Positions 1 through 10,790 are shown, counted from the first letter of the stretch. The stretch is DNA of 64,000 nucleotides from Chaetoderma sp. LZ-2023a (GCA_034401795.1 CM067369.1:90448579-90512578); one strand, 5' to 3'. Translations and numbers: made by a program. Notes: generated by a model not told the origin, from the sequence alone.

Positions 1-599
1 AACTTCCAAAAAATTTACACTTCATGATTTAATACTAATTCTGTTGTATATTTTGGAATTATTTTGTCTGGAACCCATGGCTGCTTTGATACTGTTTGAG
101 ACAAAAATTACTTAGTCAATCGTTTTATATTCAACTCTTTTCCTACTATGTTGTCTCAGAAATGGAGTTCATCGATGAAAGGAATAATATGGACATGGAG
201 TCATTTTGCCTAGTCATCACTGGTCTAGTCAAGGATAAGGGACAGTGTTTTCTGATATTTCTATATATACATAATTTGCCCTAACTGGATCTGGGTTCTT
301 TTAATTACATCATAGCCAGTCTGGGATTCCTCTGGCTTGGAAGGTTGCTTAATTGTGTTAAAATTTGGGCCGAATGGAGTCAGTTTTGTGTACGACGGTC
401 AAGTCTGGTAATTCAGAATTTTGTCCCTCACCACGACTGCATACACTGCATTTTCATTCGTTGGGTGTCATCGGTACCAATTCACCAGTTTATCCATCTG
501 CAGGTCCAGTTTGATGTCTTGTTCTTACGTGTTTGGGGGAGGGGATCTCGTTCTTGTGTCTATGGAATCAGATAAAGTAGTCTTACTACTCTCTTCCTT

Positions 600-1200
600 T
601 TCAGGAACTAGAACAGGAACTAATACTCTAGTATTCCTCTTCAATACTCAGGAATATTGGAGAATGAAGAGATATTGTCTCTTTCACAAGCACCTATCTG
701 CTCATGCAGTCATTTCTATAGTAGTGACCTTCATCAACAAGCAGGGCAGTTGAGGTTATCATATTTTGTCTGGAGTCTTGGTCTTCCTCCTGCGGTGGAG
801 ATGTCAGCAAAACTTTCAGCAGCTCACATTCCAGGTAGAATGATTTTCCTTGTAGCTCATTTATTACATCCCATTAAGTTTCTACTCAGTATAGTGTCCA
901 GATTTGATGTTCATATTCTTCCTCCAGGCTAGGCTCTGGCGGTAGATGCTCTGGCCCAGTCATAGACTTCACATTTTTTTTAATTATCTTCAATTTAACT
1001 TTCTAGTGCCAATTGTATTTAAGAACTTTTGTCAGCGGTTTCTAGTACAATTGTCTTTAAGAACTTTTGTCAGCAGAATGTATTATCCCTTTAATCACTC
1101 CTGCTTGGCCCAATGAGAGTTATTCAGTGGATCTCGTAGTCCTCTTTGTGGAAATCCAAAGCGTCTTACCAATTTTGCTGATTTTCTATCTCGTTTAACA
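600..1200 (+). pseudogene. RNase H and downstream segment of DIRS copy E
   Basis: Around 700-750 the reading IVVTFINKQGS parallels TVVTYINRQGG of the intact RNase H at 44270. Near 820 the reading AAHIPGRM parallels its KAVHIPGRLN. At 1095-1160 ITPAWPNESYSVDL parallels the IAPDWPSRSWYTDL segment that follows RNase H in copy C. Matching requires several frame changes and stop codons lie between the blocks, so this is a pseudogene. The assignment rests on the order and spacing of the motifs compared with copy C. Confidence 0.65.
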
Positions 1201-1359
1201 GCAGCTTTCAGTCCATCATTCCACAAATCTTCAATATGTATATATGGTATTTTCCAAGAGACCTGTTTTTCAGAAATTGATTTTTTGTCTGAACTTTAGT
1301 ATTCTTAATCAATTCAAACTATCTGTTACAGGAGAATTTACCAGAGTATATTTAAGGTT

Positions 1360-2290
1360 TTCAAATGGTTGTTAGAACAGCACATTATCTCGCCCGATTC
1401 TGCATCCCATCATCAAGTCATAGATTCATGGCATATTTTTTGATGATTTAAATCCCTGTATGCTGGGGTGGTGTTATCGTTTTCACTAGCATCTATCCTT
1501 CTTTGTTTTCTAGAAGCCGGTTTGAGAGTTATTAAGTATTTACATCATTTATCCATGGTACCGGTATTTTTAGGGTATAGCACAAAGGCAAATACCTATA
1601 ATAAATTCCTCTATTAATTCATTCTTGGGTCCATCTGTTTAATTGTATAACTCTGAAATCATTCTTTTTGTACTAGCGGCCGCGTTTGTTAGATGGCATT
1701 TTGATATTCATATTCTTTTTGGGAATGATCTTTTCTAGGTGGTAGGAGAGCTGGCCTCATTCTTTGCCCTTGAAGAGATCTTATATATATAAAACCTAAT
1801 TAATTGTTTTCAATCCTTTCCGAAAACTATGCCCAATTTAAAATATCTTTTTGAAACACCGTTCAGGTTACTTATGCAAATTTGTTTAGTAAGCGCGCAT
1901 CTCATCAACTGGATTACAGACACCATTAATCGACACTAGAATGTACCTCCAGGAGACACTCAGTAAGTGTTAAGGCACACAATGTTCGTGGTATGGCCTT
2001 CTCCTTCGCATTCTATGCAGATCTACCGTTCAGATTACTTATGCGAATTTGTTTAGTAAGCGCGCATCTCATCAACTGGATTACAGACACCATTAATTGA
2101 CACTAGAATGTATCTCCAGGAGACACTCAGTTTGTGTTAAGGCACACGATGTTCGTGGTATGGCCTTCTCCTTCGCATTCTATGCAGATCTATCAGTGGA
2201 CGACATTATGTAAGTTGCAGTATAAATGTCAGATTCTACATTATTTTTATCTGAAAGATCAGATTCAATTCACAATCTGACATTTCTCGT
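1360..2290 (+). pseudogene. Tyrosine recombinase remnant of DIRS copy E
   Basis: At 1665-1720 the frame reads LAAAFVRWHFDIHIL, matching the first-arginine box IAAASARRRSEIHAL of copy C. At 2133-2215 it reads KAHDVRG, then SVDDIM and a broken MSDSTLFLSERS. These correspond to the catalytic H-x-x-R box (KAHSVRG), VDDIM, and the segment before the nucleophilic tyrosine. In-frame stops (for example TAA just after VDDIM) and loss of the final tyrosine box make it inactive. The H-x-x-R portion is present twice in tandem. Confidence 0.7.
1865..2195 (+). repeat. Tandem duplication of about 160 bp within the copy E recombinase
   Basis: Two near-identical blocks (about 1865-2025 and 2027-2195) each contain the catctcatcaactggattac motif and the ttctccttcgcattctatgc motif. 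Each carries the H-x-x-R coding region. They differ at only a few positions, so the duplication is younger than the decay of the rest of the element. Confidence 0.85.
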
Positions 2291-2549
2291 TTCGCCACTC
2301 AAACCTAGGCTCAATTGCCTAGATTCTTTAGTCAGCCGTCTTCTTCACCATCTCACGGCTGTTTTTAAATTCTCTTTGCTGAGATTTTCTAATTATCATT
2401 ATATTATTGTATTTTATTTCGAACATTTGTTTGTTCGTGCTACTTCAGCGATTTAGTTGGTTTTAGTATTTTTGGTGATTAACCTTTCATTCCTGATTTG
2501 CAATTTACCAACCCACCTAGTATTTGGGCTCTGACCAATTCTATGTTTT

Positions 2550-3055
2550 AGCAAACAGTGAATTGAGTGGCTTAGTATTTTTGTTGTGTTACAAAACGAC
2601 CCAGACGTATATATACTGGTCTGGCGTTTTGTTAGCTTACTAAAATACTTACCACTCAATTCACTGGGGCCCACCTCAGCCACCCCGCATCGTTAAATTG
2701 CAAATCATTAAAAATTTGTGGAATTAATTAATGACGGCTTGGACTCGGTCGCATGCATAGTAGCATAAGTGCGCATGCTCACAGACTCGTTTATATGTTC
2801 TCTATAGGAATAGAGGAACCGGTTCCCTAGAGCAATGACTGCTTTAGAGTTAAAGAGATACTATCAAGACTACCCAATGGAGGGATGTATCTCTGCTAAA
2901 CTTGTTTCAAGGGAACCTACACCATGGGAATGAATAGGTTAAAATTTTCTGAGATATCTAAGTCAGGTGACTTTTAGCAAACAGTGAATTGAGTGGTAAG
3001 TATTTTAGTAAGCTAACAAAACGCCAGACCAGTATATATACGTCTGGGTCGTTCT
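2550..3055 (+). repeat. Right terminus of copy E: inner complement and terminal repeat
   Basis: The block at about 2590-2665, reading acccagacgtatatatactg and onward, is reverse-complemented at about 2975-3052. The inner block is preceded by a second partial copy of the outer motif cagtgaattgagtgg at 2562. This is the DIRS layout of an internal complementary region followed by the right terminal repeat. The 300 bp between the blocks hold no coding signal. Confidence 0.7.
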
Positions 3056-3189
3056 GATAAACCAGAGGTTTAAAGGTTGGGACTTTGCAAAAAGTAGAAT
3101 ATTTAAAAGTCATGGCCTTTCCCACTGGGTTGGTACTTCGGATATCCCAGGATTTATCACAGAACTTGAAAAAGCCAGGTATTTTTTCT

Positions 3190-4882
3190 GCAAGGGAACT
3201 GGGCCAAGTTCAATTATATTTGGCAGGAAGCATCCTTATGGCATGGAGAATCCAAGTTTGTTCAAACGGAGCCGATCGGCCAATGGCTGGCGACCATCTT
3301 GAATTTTGGCTAATTTTTAGAAATGTCTTTAAAAATCTTCTTCGAAACCACTTGGGGGATCAATTCAAAACTCATGAAATATCATCTATGGCAAGAGCTG
3401 ATTCATGTTTTTCAAGGGAACTTGATTGGCCAAATAGTTTGGTGGCCATCTTGGATGACCAAGTTATTGCGAAAATAACTTCTCCAGAACCGCTAAATGG
3501 AACAGGCTGGAATCTGGGAGATATGTTTAGAAACTAAGGGCAATTAAAGTGTGTTCAAAGGAAGTGAAAACATAAAAAAATATTGGCGCCATGGACCAAT
3601 CAAAATGTAGCGTGTTTGGCAGCCATATTGCATTTTTTTATTTGATAGATTTTGAAGCCAAAATTTGTTTTATTTAAGGTTTTGAAAGGTATGGTGATTT
3701 CAAATTTCTACCATTCAAAGCTCTCGATTAAATGGTTTTGGCAGCCATCTTGGATTATTTTCCTGCCAAAACTTCCATACTAAAGCAATGGGAAATTAAA
3801 AATTTCTTCACAAGAACCACTGGTCCAATTTTAAGTATACCCCAATTTTGATTGGTCAAGTTTTTTGGTGAAAAGAATTTATGAAAAATTTACTGGAAAT
3901 TGTCAAAACGCTACTCCTTACTTTGGCTGGAAGGACCTTATTGGGTTGGCTTTAGAACTTGTATACAGAATTTAGTTGATCCATTTTTTGGGTGAACATC
4001 CTAGATTTTTTTTTTAATGTACCAAGAAATTGTCAAAACGCTACTCCTCGATAACTGGTTGGCAGATTTCAAGTTACTCTGGCTGGAAGGACCCTAGGTG
4101 GCTAGGCTTCGGAACATGTATACAGAACTTTGTTTGGTCAAGTTTTTTGGGTGAAAACCTTAGATTGTATGAAAAATTTACCGGAAATTGTCAAAACGCT
4201 ACTCATCATTAACTGCCAGACAGATTTCAACTTACGTTGGCTGGAAGGATCCAATGGGGCTAGGCTTCAGAATTTTGTACACAATTCTGATTGGTCAATT
4301 CTTTGGGGTGAAAATGTTAGATTTGTGAAAAATTTACAGGAAATTGTCAAAAAGCTACTCATCATTAACCGTTTGACAGATTTCAACTTTAGTTGGTTGG
4401 ACAGACCCTGCGGTAGGCTGCAGAACAATTGTTTAGAATTTTAATGGGTCAATTTGTTTTGTGAAAATCAAATTTTATGAAAAATATACCAGAAATTTTC
4501 AAAATGCATCTCCTACATAACCGCTTGGTGTGTTTTATCCAAATTTGACTGGAAGGATTCTGTAGCAGTAGGCTCTAGTACTACCATTCAGAATCTTGTT
4601 TGCTCGATTTTTTGGGTGGCCATTTTGAGGTTTTTTAATTTTCCAGAACCATGCATTGAAAATTCTACTCCTTAATTAGTGGCCCGATTTCAACAAAACT
4701 TGGGTGGGCTTCAACATATTAAATGAGAATTTTGAGTGGTAAATTTCTTTGGTGGCCATCTTTGATACATGTGTATTTCAAAATGATCCATCCTGTCTCC
4801 CTGTATTTAAATGCAATTGGTTTAAATGCTAATGGCCCAGGTGAGCGTTACAGGCCTTACAGGCCCTTGGGCCTGTTGTTGA
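3190..4882 (+). mobile_element. Helentron/HINE-like non-autonomous element H1
   Basis: Bases 3193-3700 match the body of H2 (26337-26830). From about 3800 to 4640 the element carries five or so degenerate tandem units of about 155-180 bp, each holding tgaaaat..tagatt, aaaaatttaccggaaattgtc, a gacagatttcaac block and a cagaattttgattggtcaat block. The 3' end (4838-4882) reads caggtgagcgttacaggcc, then a ggcccttgggcc hairpin, then TGTTGTT. The 5' end is missing or too worn to place; 3056-3190 has no recognisable content. Confidence 0.65.
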
Positions 4883-5016
4883 TAAGGGTATTATAAGCCT
4901 TCTATATTTATTTTATGTTTGAAGTCATGCTTCATAGCTCATGGCAAAGTTGTAAAGTCGAGCTTCATTGTTGGATTGCAACCACATTTCTGTTCTTATT
5001 GTATTTTATTTGTCAG

Positions 5017-5108
5017 AATTCAGTCACACATAAAAATGATAACCCTAAAGATTCCATCACAGTAGAATGGCACCCACCACCTGCGCCACAGGGTGAGATT
5101 ATTTTCAG
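5017..5108 (+). CDS. FRRS1: FRRS1-like exon: Reeler domain segment
   Basis: This internal coding exon of a ferric-chelate-reductase-1-like gene is bounded by tttgtcag and by AG|gtatgt. It encodes 30 full codons and two bases of an Arg codon, and contains THKNDNPKDSITVEWHPPP followed by GEIIFR. In Reeler domains this is the strand pair before the conserved R-A-T-F-V segment, which the next exon supplies after completing the split Arg codon. Reeler domains are extracellular or luminal. Upstream exons (signal peptide, first half of Reeler) are not in the window. The exon is small, but the phase match and the joined protein make it convincing. Confidence 0.85.
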
Positions 5109-5176
5109 GTATGTTGCTGAGTTCTTAAATGTGTGTGATGAAAATGGTTTCATTTAAAAAGTACACTGATTATGTT

Positions 5177-5407
5177 TTAACCATTTAACACTCAAACTGG
5201 CCAAAACAGCTTCTGCAGTGGTCTTGAAAAAGGTCCATTTGCAAACCAAGAGAAGACTGTTTTTGAAAATTTACCACTGGAATGACTGGCTTGGTATCTG
5301 AGCAGTCCAGTTGTAAATTTTCAAAAATAGTTCTCTTGACCTGTAAATGGACATTTACTTCGAGAAAATGTAAATTTCTTTGAACAAATTTGAAGATTAA
5401 ATCGTTA
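5177..5407. repeat. FB1 palindromic MITE, copy 1
   Basis: FB1 is a short foldback family. Its outer ends read TTAACCCTTTAA..CA and its mirror. Inner arms carry tgcagaccaagagaagac and gaaaatttaccactggaatg, reverse-complemented around a ctggctcgataaccgagccag centre. The ends suggest TTAA-type target duplications, as in piggyBac-like MITEs; that assignment is inference. In this copy the centre is altered (ggtatctgagcagtccag). Confidence 0.8.
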
Positions 5408-5439
5408 AATACTGATTTCGTCGTGTCTCAGAGCTAGTG

Positions 5440-5560
5440 TATGGCAATGGAGCGCTCCAATCCGAAGCCGTGGGGTTACTCCTGTTACCTCTAAATAGGA
5501 ATCTCTAGTGGAGGGATCCGATCCGAAGCCGTGAGGTAATCTCTAATTAGGAACCTCTAA
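5440..5560 (+). repeat. Small direct repeat in intron 1
   Basis: The phrase tccgaagccgtgrggt followed by a taattaggaacctcta-type block occurs twice (about 5460 and 5520). The surrounding 5408-5673 is otherwise AT-rich intron with nothing recognised. Confidence 0.5.
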
Positions 5561-5673
5561 TTGAATTCAAATTTTTGTCTTTATTATATATTTATTAAAG
5601 AACTTGTTTAAGCTTATTAGAGATTCTAAGCCAACTCATTTATGTGACATGTTTTATTGCCATCTAATCTAAA

Positions 5674-5886
5674 TTAATCATTTAACCATCAAATATTTTC
5701 AAGAAAATTTCAATTTTTTCATAGAAAATGTCCATTTGCAGACCAACAGATTTATTTTTAATTTGCTACTGGAATGGCTGGCTCCGTTACCAAGCCAGTT
5801 ATTGCAGTGGTAAATTTTCAAAAATGGTCTTAAACTCTCTTAGTCTGCAAATCCCTCTTTTACCGGCTTCAGCGCTAACGGGTTAA
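5674..5886. repeat. FB1 copy 2
   Basis: Left arm has tgtccatttgcagaccaa, the centre is ctggctccgttaccaagccag, and the copy ends in acgggttaa. The right outer arm is diverged. The following 5887-6470 is AT-rich intron with three worn cctttactgctgaat motifs (6045-6210). Confidence 0.7.
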
Positions 5887-6471
5887 GCTAAGCTAATCTG
5901 AATTATGTGTCAATGTATATAATGTCTACTTATTGTAAATGCTCAATATGCATGTTGTAAATGTTGAAAACAATTTGATTGGAAGTTCTTCCTGCCAATT
6001 AACCCTTTGTCAGACTGGTGAATATTAAAATTTATATTAATCCTTATACTGCTGAATGCAAAGTTTTATTTCAACACTTCGTACTCGGCTGCCAGCATCT
6101 ATTAACCATTTTGGAAAGTTTGGAGACTTTCATGAATGGCAATCATTGTTTAACCCCTTTACTGCTGAATAATCAATAATTAATTAGCCCTTTTACTGCT
6201 GAATTGTCAATCACTGGTTTAAGCTGTTTACTGCAGGTGATTGATACATGCATTTTTTGCTTGTGTTTTAAAGACAGATTTTTGTATTTTTTACCCAAAG
6301 ACTATCATTCTTGACCAGAATGTCCATGTTTCCTGTCAATGTTGTCACATTTGGAACTTGGATTTCCATGATTTATATAGAAATGTTTGTATTTCCCAAC
6401 AAAATTTTCATATTTCTATGTTATATAGTTATATGTGAGCCCCTAATGAACCGCTTGTTTATGCTTTACAG

Positions 6472-6595
6472 GGCCACATTTGTAGAGGAAAAGACTGTAT
6501 TCTGGCTTGATGTGCAATCTGTTCGACTCTCTCCATTGGATCCAACCGCAACAGCTGGTCCAACTACCCCACAGCCAACAACCCCAGAGACACAG
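6472..6595 (+). CDS. FRRS1: FRRS1-like exon: end of Reeler domain and Thr/Pro linker
   Basis: The exon lies between atgctttacag and CAG|gtatac. It begins with the third base of the Arg codon opened in exon 5017-5108 and then has 41 codons. ATFVEEKTVFWLDVQS completes the Reeler domain (FRATFV..FW is its characteristic end). The remainder, including TAGPTTPQPTTPETQ, is a Thr/Pro-rich linker that could be O-glycosylated. It ends in phase 0, as the next exon requires. In FRRS1-type proteins this linker separates Reeler from DOMON. Confidence 0.88.
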
Positions 6596-6622
6596 GTATA
6601 CTATAGTCTCATGAACTCTAGC

Positions 6623-6835
6623 TTAACCTTTTGCTGTTCAATTTTGGTGAAGAAAATCTGAATATTTGCTTAGTGACTGCCCATTTACAGGCCAAGAGAA
6701 ACTATTTTTGAGAAATTTACCACTGGATTATGACCAGTGGTAAGTTTTAAATAATGTTCTTGTCTTCGGCTACAAATAGACATTCTTCGACCACTGTAGA
6801 GGCTGTTTTTGATAGCTTGACCACTAAAGGTTTAA
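6623..6835. repeat. FB1 copy 3
   Basis: Starts ttaaccttttgctgttca 28 bp after the donor of the preceding exon. Both arms (aagagaaactatttttgaga and its complement) surround a shortened centre. The 166 bp that follow hold a worn minus-strand F3 tail (ctagctatgctccaccca). Confidence 0.7.
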
Positions 6836-7000
6836 ATTAGTAGTCTGTACCATCGGTTATTAAGGACAATGCAGGAATCCATTTGTAGCTATGCTGTGCC
6901 CATCTCTAGCTATGCTCCACCCACTTTATGTGTGGTGTTCTGTTGGAATCAACTCACATGCTTCCCGTGATGGATGGAGTACAATGATAGTGAAGTCAAA

Positions 7001-7239
7001 TGTCAAGATCACCGTTGATGATCAAGCCGGCCAAAGCCAGCCGCCACAGTGGTCTTGATAAATGTCCATTTGCAGACCAAGAGAAGACTATTTTTGAAAT
7101 TTTACCACTGACATTCATTTTACCACTGACATTCCGGTAGTAAATTTGCAAAAAATGTTTTCTCTTATCATGCAAATGGACATTCACTTAAGCAAAGATT
7201 TGGATTTTCTTGACAAATCTTGACCATTAAAGGGTTAAA
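7001..7239. repeat. FB1 copy 4
   Basis: Outer arms are aagccggccaaagccag and cattaaagggttaa. The centre repeats the phrase ttttaccactgacatt twice instead of the usual clover-like core. Confidence 0.7.
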
Positions 7240-7311
7240 CTACTTTTCCACTTAAGTTTTTGGTTAATTAGCTCAACGGATTGGTTCACCCTCTATTTGG
7301 TCACATGTTTC

Positions 7312-7912
7312 CCTATATCAAGGGAATGGAGGACAATGAGATTGAGGCCTAGATCAAGGGAATGGAGGACAATGACATTGAGGTCTATATCAAGGGAATG
7401 GAGGACAATGATGTTGAGGCCTAGATCAAGAGAATGGACGATAATGATATTGAGTCCTAGATCAGATCAAGGGAATGGAAGACAATGATAATGAGGCCTA
7501 CAAAATGTATATCAAGGGAATGGAAGACAATGATATTGAGGCCTAGATCAAGGGAATGGAAGACAATGATATTGAGGCCTATATCAAGGGAATGGAAGAC
7601 AATGATATTGAAGCCTAGATCAAGGGAATGGAAGACAATGATATTGAGGCCTATATCAAGGGAATTGAAGACAATGATATTGAGGCCTAGATCAAGGGAA
7701 TGGAGGACAATGATGTTGAGGCCTAGATCAAGGGAATGGAATACAATGATATTGAGGCCTAGATCAAGGGAATGGAGGACAATGATATTGAGGCCTATAT
7801 CAAGGGAATGGAGGACAATGATATTGATGTCTATATCAAGGGAATGGAGGACATGATATTGAGGCCTAGATCAAGGGAATGGAGGACAATGATATTGAGG
7901 CCTATATCAAGG
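7312..7912 (+). repeat. 36-bp minisatellite, about 16 units
   Basis: The unit is roughly atcaagggaatggargacaa followed by tgatattgaggcctak. Units differ at single positions, and two carry extra bases (about 7465 and 7495-7510). Because 36 is a multiple of three, the array reads open as a 12-residue repeat (SREWKTMILRPR), which is a by-product of the unit length and not a gene. The array sits inside a moderately repetitive sequence (7260-8080) beginning near ttagctcaac, which has a relative in the long palindrome at 35146-35549. Confidence 0.92.
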
Positions 7913-8079
7913 TTACTGTGACCTTAATATAAAACTATTTGATTCGTTTGGTTTAGCTCAACATATGTCTTATATCTTAGGATTGGTCCACCCATTGGGA
8001 CTAAACTTGGCACATGCTTGCATGTATTAACTAGATGCATCACAATTCTATTGAGGTTCATTATGATGTAAGAAATATT

Positions 8080-8155
8080 CTGTTAAAGATTTTGAAACTA
8101 ATTTGACTATGGCAGTAACAGCTCCCAGTCAAATTAGTTTCAAAATATTCAACAG
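8080..8155. repeat. FB2 palindrome, copy 1
   Basis: FB2 is a 60-95-bp foldback family: arm tgttgaatattttgaaacta followed by atttgactg, a short loop, then the reverse complement ending caaaatattcaacag. Many copies abut an F3 repeat and may be its internal hairpin. Here the left arm reads ctgttaaagattttgaaact. A worn right arm lies at 8432-8465; the sequence between is AT-rich intron with nothing recognised. Confidence 0.85.
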
Positions 8156-8589
8156 CTTTCAGTGTATATTTGTTTTAAAATTGAGACCCTGGAATTTCAA
8201 AGTCTAATTTGTTAAAACCGCTCTACATCACTTTTATTCAGGCATGCCAAGGGAGAGAAATGCTATTCCTTATAAACAGATATTTTGTAGCTTTGATTTT
8301 GTTCTCAATACATGTAATAGAGTGATAGATTTCTAGCTATGCCCGATCCACTTGTACGCATGTTGGTATCACTTTGAAACTTTTAAACCTTAATTCTTGG
8401 GCGTCTGTTGCTGGGTATGGCAGTATTAAGAGAGCTCTACAAGTCAAATTAGTTTCAAAATATTTAGCAAAATGTTTATCAAATTGTTCACATTCTTGAC
8501 AGAGTTTTTGAGCTTCGTGACATACAGATAGACGTATATCATTTTGACTGTGATGTCAGCTAACAAGTGACATAATAATGGGCCTTTCT

Positions 8590-8940
8590 ACTGTATCCAT
8601 CCATTATATGACGTCATAATCAACTACATGACGTACATGTATAGAATTACATCACAATCAATGACATCATGAATGATATAGATAAGTACATCACGAATGC
8701 ATATATGAAGATGGACTATGCGTTGTTGTACGAATTGTATGTCTTTTTATATTAAATAATAAATAGTCTGTTGAATATTTTGAAACTAATTTGACTGGGT
8801 GCTGTTGCTTGCCTGTATAGTTTTCAAAAAATTGATAGTTAGGGCATTCGGGTCGATCAATCCCAACACGGCGAAGTGTGGGTGGAGCTTAGCTAAAACT
8901 AGAACGGTCCATTGATTATGACATCAGATACTTGAGTGAA
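8590..8940 (+). repeat. F3 interspersed repeat, copy 1, with FB2 half-arm
   Basis: The F3 head is rich in tgacgtcataatcaa-type blocks and runs into gcgttgttgtacgaattg, then an FB2 left arm (8768-8810). It continues directly into the F3 tail, ttttcaaaaaattgatagtt..gatcaatcccaacac..gtgtgggtggagcttagct. The right FB2 arm is absent. This copy supplies the uninterrupted reference for the H2 insertion site at 26215. Confidence 0.75.
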
Positions 8941-8995
8941 TAATAGCGCCTGAAGCAGGTGTCAATAAGATGGTAATATTCTTTCTAATTCACAG

Positions 8996-9193
8996 TCTAG
9001 TTTGAAGTTTGATCCTGCCTGTGTAAATGAAAAAGGGTGTTTCCATAACCCAGAATGCAGCGAGACATCATGTGAATTCATCGTCACCTACCAGAATACC
9101 AGTACAGAGGATATGGAATTTACGCTCACAGCTCGAGCGTCGTCCAATGCAAACCAGTATATGGCCATCGGGTTCTCCAGTGATAAAACAATG
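8996..9193 (+). CDS. FRRS1: FRRS1-like exon: first half of DOMON domain
   Basis: The exon is 198 bp (66 codons, phase 0 at both ends), flanked by taattcacag and ATG|gtacaa. It encodes a linker followed by the DOMON entry: DPACVNEKGCFHNPEC, then SCEFIVTYQN, EFTLTARASS and YMAIGFSSDKTM. The KGC..C..C cysteine pattern and the W/Y-x-A-x-G-F-S-x-D-x-x-M strand are hallmarks of DOMON domains in FRRS1-type proteins, where the Met region takes part in haem binding. The next coding exon is 18.8 kb downstream, because two nested retrotransposons occupy the intron. Confidence 0.92.
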
Positions 9194-9263
9194 GTACAAT
9201 TTCTTCAGAGTATAGTTACTTATATAGCATATATATTGTAGAATAACGTATTCTCTGATAGTA

Positions 9264-9474
9264 GGCCGGTCACTTAGAGCTGGTTCTACAGTGGCCTTGA
9301 GGAATGCCCTTTTAAAGGTCGAGAGAAGAGTATTTTCGACAATTTATTACTGGAATGACTGGCTCGATAACCGAGCCAGTCATTCCAGTGATAAATTTTC
9401 AAAAATACTCTTCTCTTGGCCTGCTAATAAGCAAATGATTTAGACTTTACTGCCCAATCTTTATCCTTAAAGAG
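9264..9474. repeat. FB1 copy 5
   Basis: The centre is textbook: gactggctcgataaccgagc and its complement within one hairpin, with ttccagtgataaattttcaa on the right. It begins 70 bp after a DOMON exon donor. Confidence 0.85.
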
Positions 9475-9848
9475 ATACATAGACAAAGACCTGAAGGATA
9501 TATATTTAGCGCTTACCTTACCACACTGATGTCAAAATGTTATGTAAGTAGAAGTCCCATAGAAGAAAGGCTGATGTACATTGCTGAAATAATGTTTCTG
9601 AAAGCTGTTGCTATTATATACCAATCCTGACCATTAAAGCTGTAAATGCTGGTATGTTTAAAACAAAAACATTGTCATCTAACTTGATGCTCATATTCTG
9701 TTTAGTGTTGCAGCTGAACCCATTCATAAGATTACAGTCATCCCTGTTTATACTCCTTCCTCCACCCACCTAAACCACCGGTGGTAAACGCTAACTACCC
9801 AGCAGAGAGAAATTTGTTTGTGAATTCACTAGGACAGAAATTTTCCTC
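9475..9848. other. Intron 3 stretch without recognised features
   Basis: AT-rich intron. A weak F4-like phrase (accacactgatgtcaaaatg) occurs at about 9520. Nothing else is supported. Confidence 0.6.
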
Positions 9849-10382
9849 ATGAGAAACATCAACAAATATTGGCGAACAACAGATGCATGGCAGGCAGCCT
9901 TCCGCAATAAAACTATTTGTCTAAGTAGACACAAAACTATCAGACACCAACCGATATTAGAGACAGCGAAACCCCCACATCCAGACACCCACACCATGGC
10001 CACTGAAGCCATGTTGCCATATTCTCTCAACAGACTGCACCATATGAAACAACATTATCAAAACACGACATTTGCGAAGTACCCATACCAAATTACTAAA
10101 TATATACCACCAGACAGTGTGAGCTCTATCCTATGCCTCTATAAAAATGGCACTCCTGTATCCAGACACTTGAACATGGACACACCGCGACCACATGTCC
10201 TACAGGACCATACTTGTAGTGCCCTGATGCCACTAACTCACCACTGCTACATGTATTTGGAGATGATAAAAGAAAAGAAACATGACCATCGAATGGAAGC
10301 AATATGTCTCAACCAATATAGATGGTTCCCAGGGTTTCCATATGCCTTTTTTGTCCCATCCCCTAAGTCATTTCAGTGGTAA
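9849..10382 (+). other. Unidentified 177-codon open frame in intron 3
   Basis: An open frame of 177 codons starting MRNINKYWRTTDAWQAAF lies on the plus strand, rich in His, Thr and Pro. I do not recognise a family. Its last dozen codons run into an FB1 repeat, so the natural end is not preserved. There is no convincing splice acceptor or promoter. It may be a remnant of an unrecognised mobile element or a chance open frame in low-stop sequence. Confidence 0.25.
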
Positions 10383-10476
10383 AGTTTCAAAAATAGCCTC
10401 TTGAACTGCAAAGGGGCATTCCTCAAGACCATTGCAATGGCCATTTTTGGCCGACTTGATCATTAGCGGATTAATG
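10368..10476. repeat. FB1 right half, copy 6
   Basis: Only the right arm remains: catttcagtggtaaagtttc through cattcctcaagaccattg to gatcattagcggattaa. Confidence 0.7.
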
Positions 10477-10477
10477 G

Positions 10478-10790
10478 TCAAGATTGGTAGAAAAATCTAG
10501 TTTTTTGTGTCCAGCAAATATCCACTCGCAGGCCAAGAAACATCTCTTTAAAAACTATTAATTGCTTTTCAAGAAAATCTAAATATTTCATTATTGAATG
10601 TCCATCTGCAGGTAAATAGAAGAGTATTTTTGAAAAGTTACCACTGGAATAACTGGCTCGATAATCGAGCCAACCATTCCAGTGGTAAATTTTCAAAAAT
10701 ACACTTCTCTTTACCAGCAGATGGGCATTCCTCAAGACTACTGCAGAGGCCGGTTTTGGTTGGCTTGACCTATAAATGGTAAAAGAAAAT
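10478..10790. repeat. FB1 copy 7, adjoining copy 6
   Basis: The full hairpin (centre aactggctcgataatcgagc) is preceded by an extra left half-arm. Copies 6 and 7 together look like overlapping or serial insertions. Confidence 0.75.

Larger units (their letters stand above)
1..3055 (+). mobile_element. Old DIRS-like retrotransposon (copy E), 3' part, degenerate
   Basis: This is a decayed tyrosine-recombinase retroelement running in from the left edge. In order it shows an RNase H remnant (about 600-860), the post-RNase H segment (about 1085-1200), recombinase remnants (about 1360-2290) and a right terminus (2550-3055) built like that of the intact DIRS copies. Every coding piece is broken by stops and frameshifts. 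It belongs to a different subfamily from copies A-C, because its termini share no sequence with theirs. RT is not recognisable at 1-340, which is AT-rich and shows nothing else. The left end is outside the window. Confidence 0.72.

Noticed and set aside
4915..5016. Upstream extension of the first Reeler exon as a start with signal-like hydrophobic stretch (TTFLFLLYFIC)
   Set aside because: The hydrophobic stretch is the pyrimidine-rich tract of a good acceptor (tttgtcag), and Reeler domains need further N-terminal sequence, so the ATG at 4915 is unlikely to be the start.
7297..7856. Open frames reading SREWKTMILRP repeats
   Set aside because: Product of the 36-bp minisatellite; interrupted where units carry extra bases.
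10594..10782. Short frames such as NDWLDNRASHSSGKFSKI recurring on both strands
   Set aside because: They are translations of the palindromic FB1 repeat, found at every complete copy.
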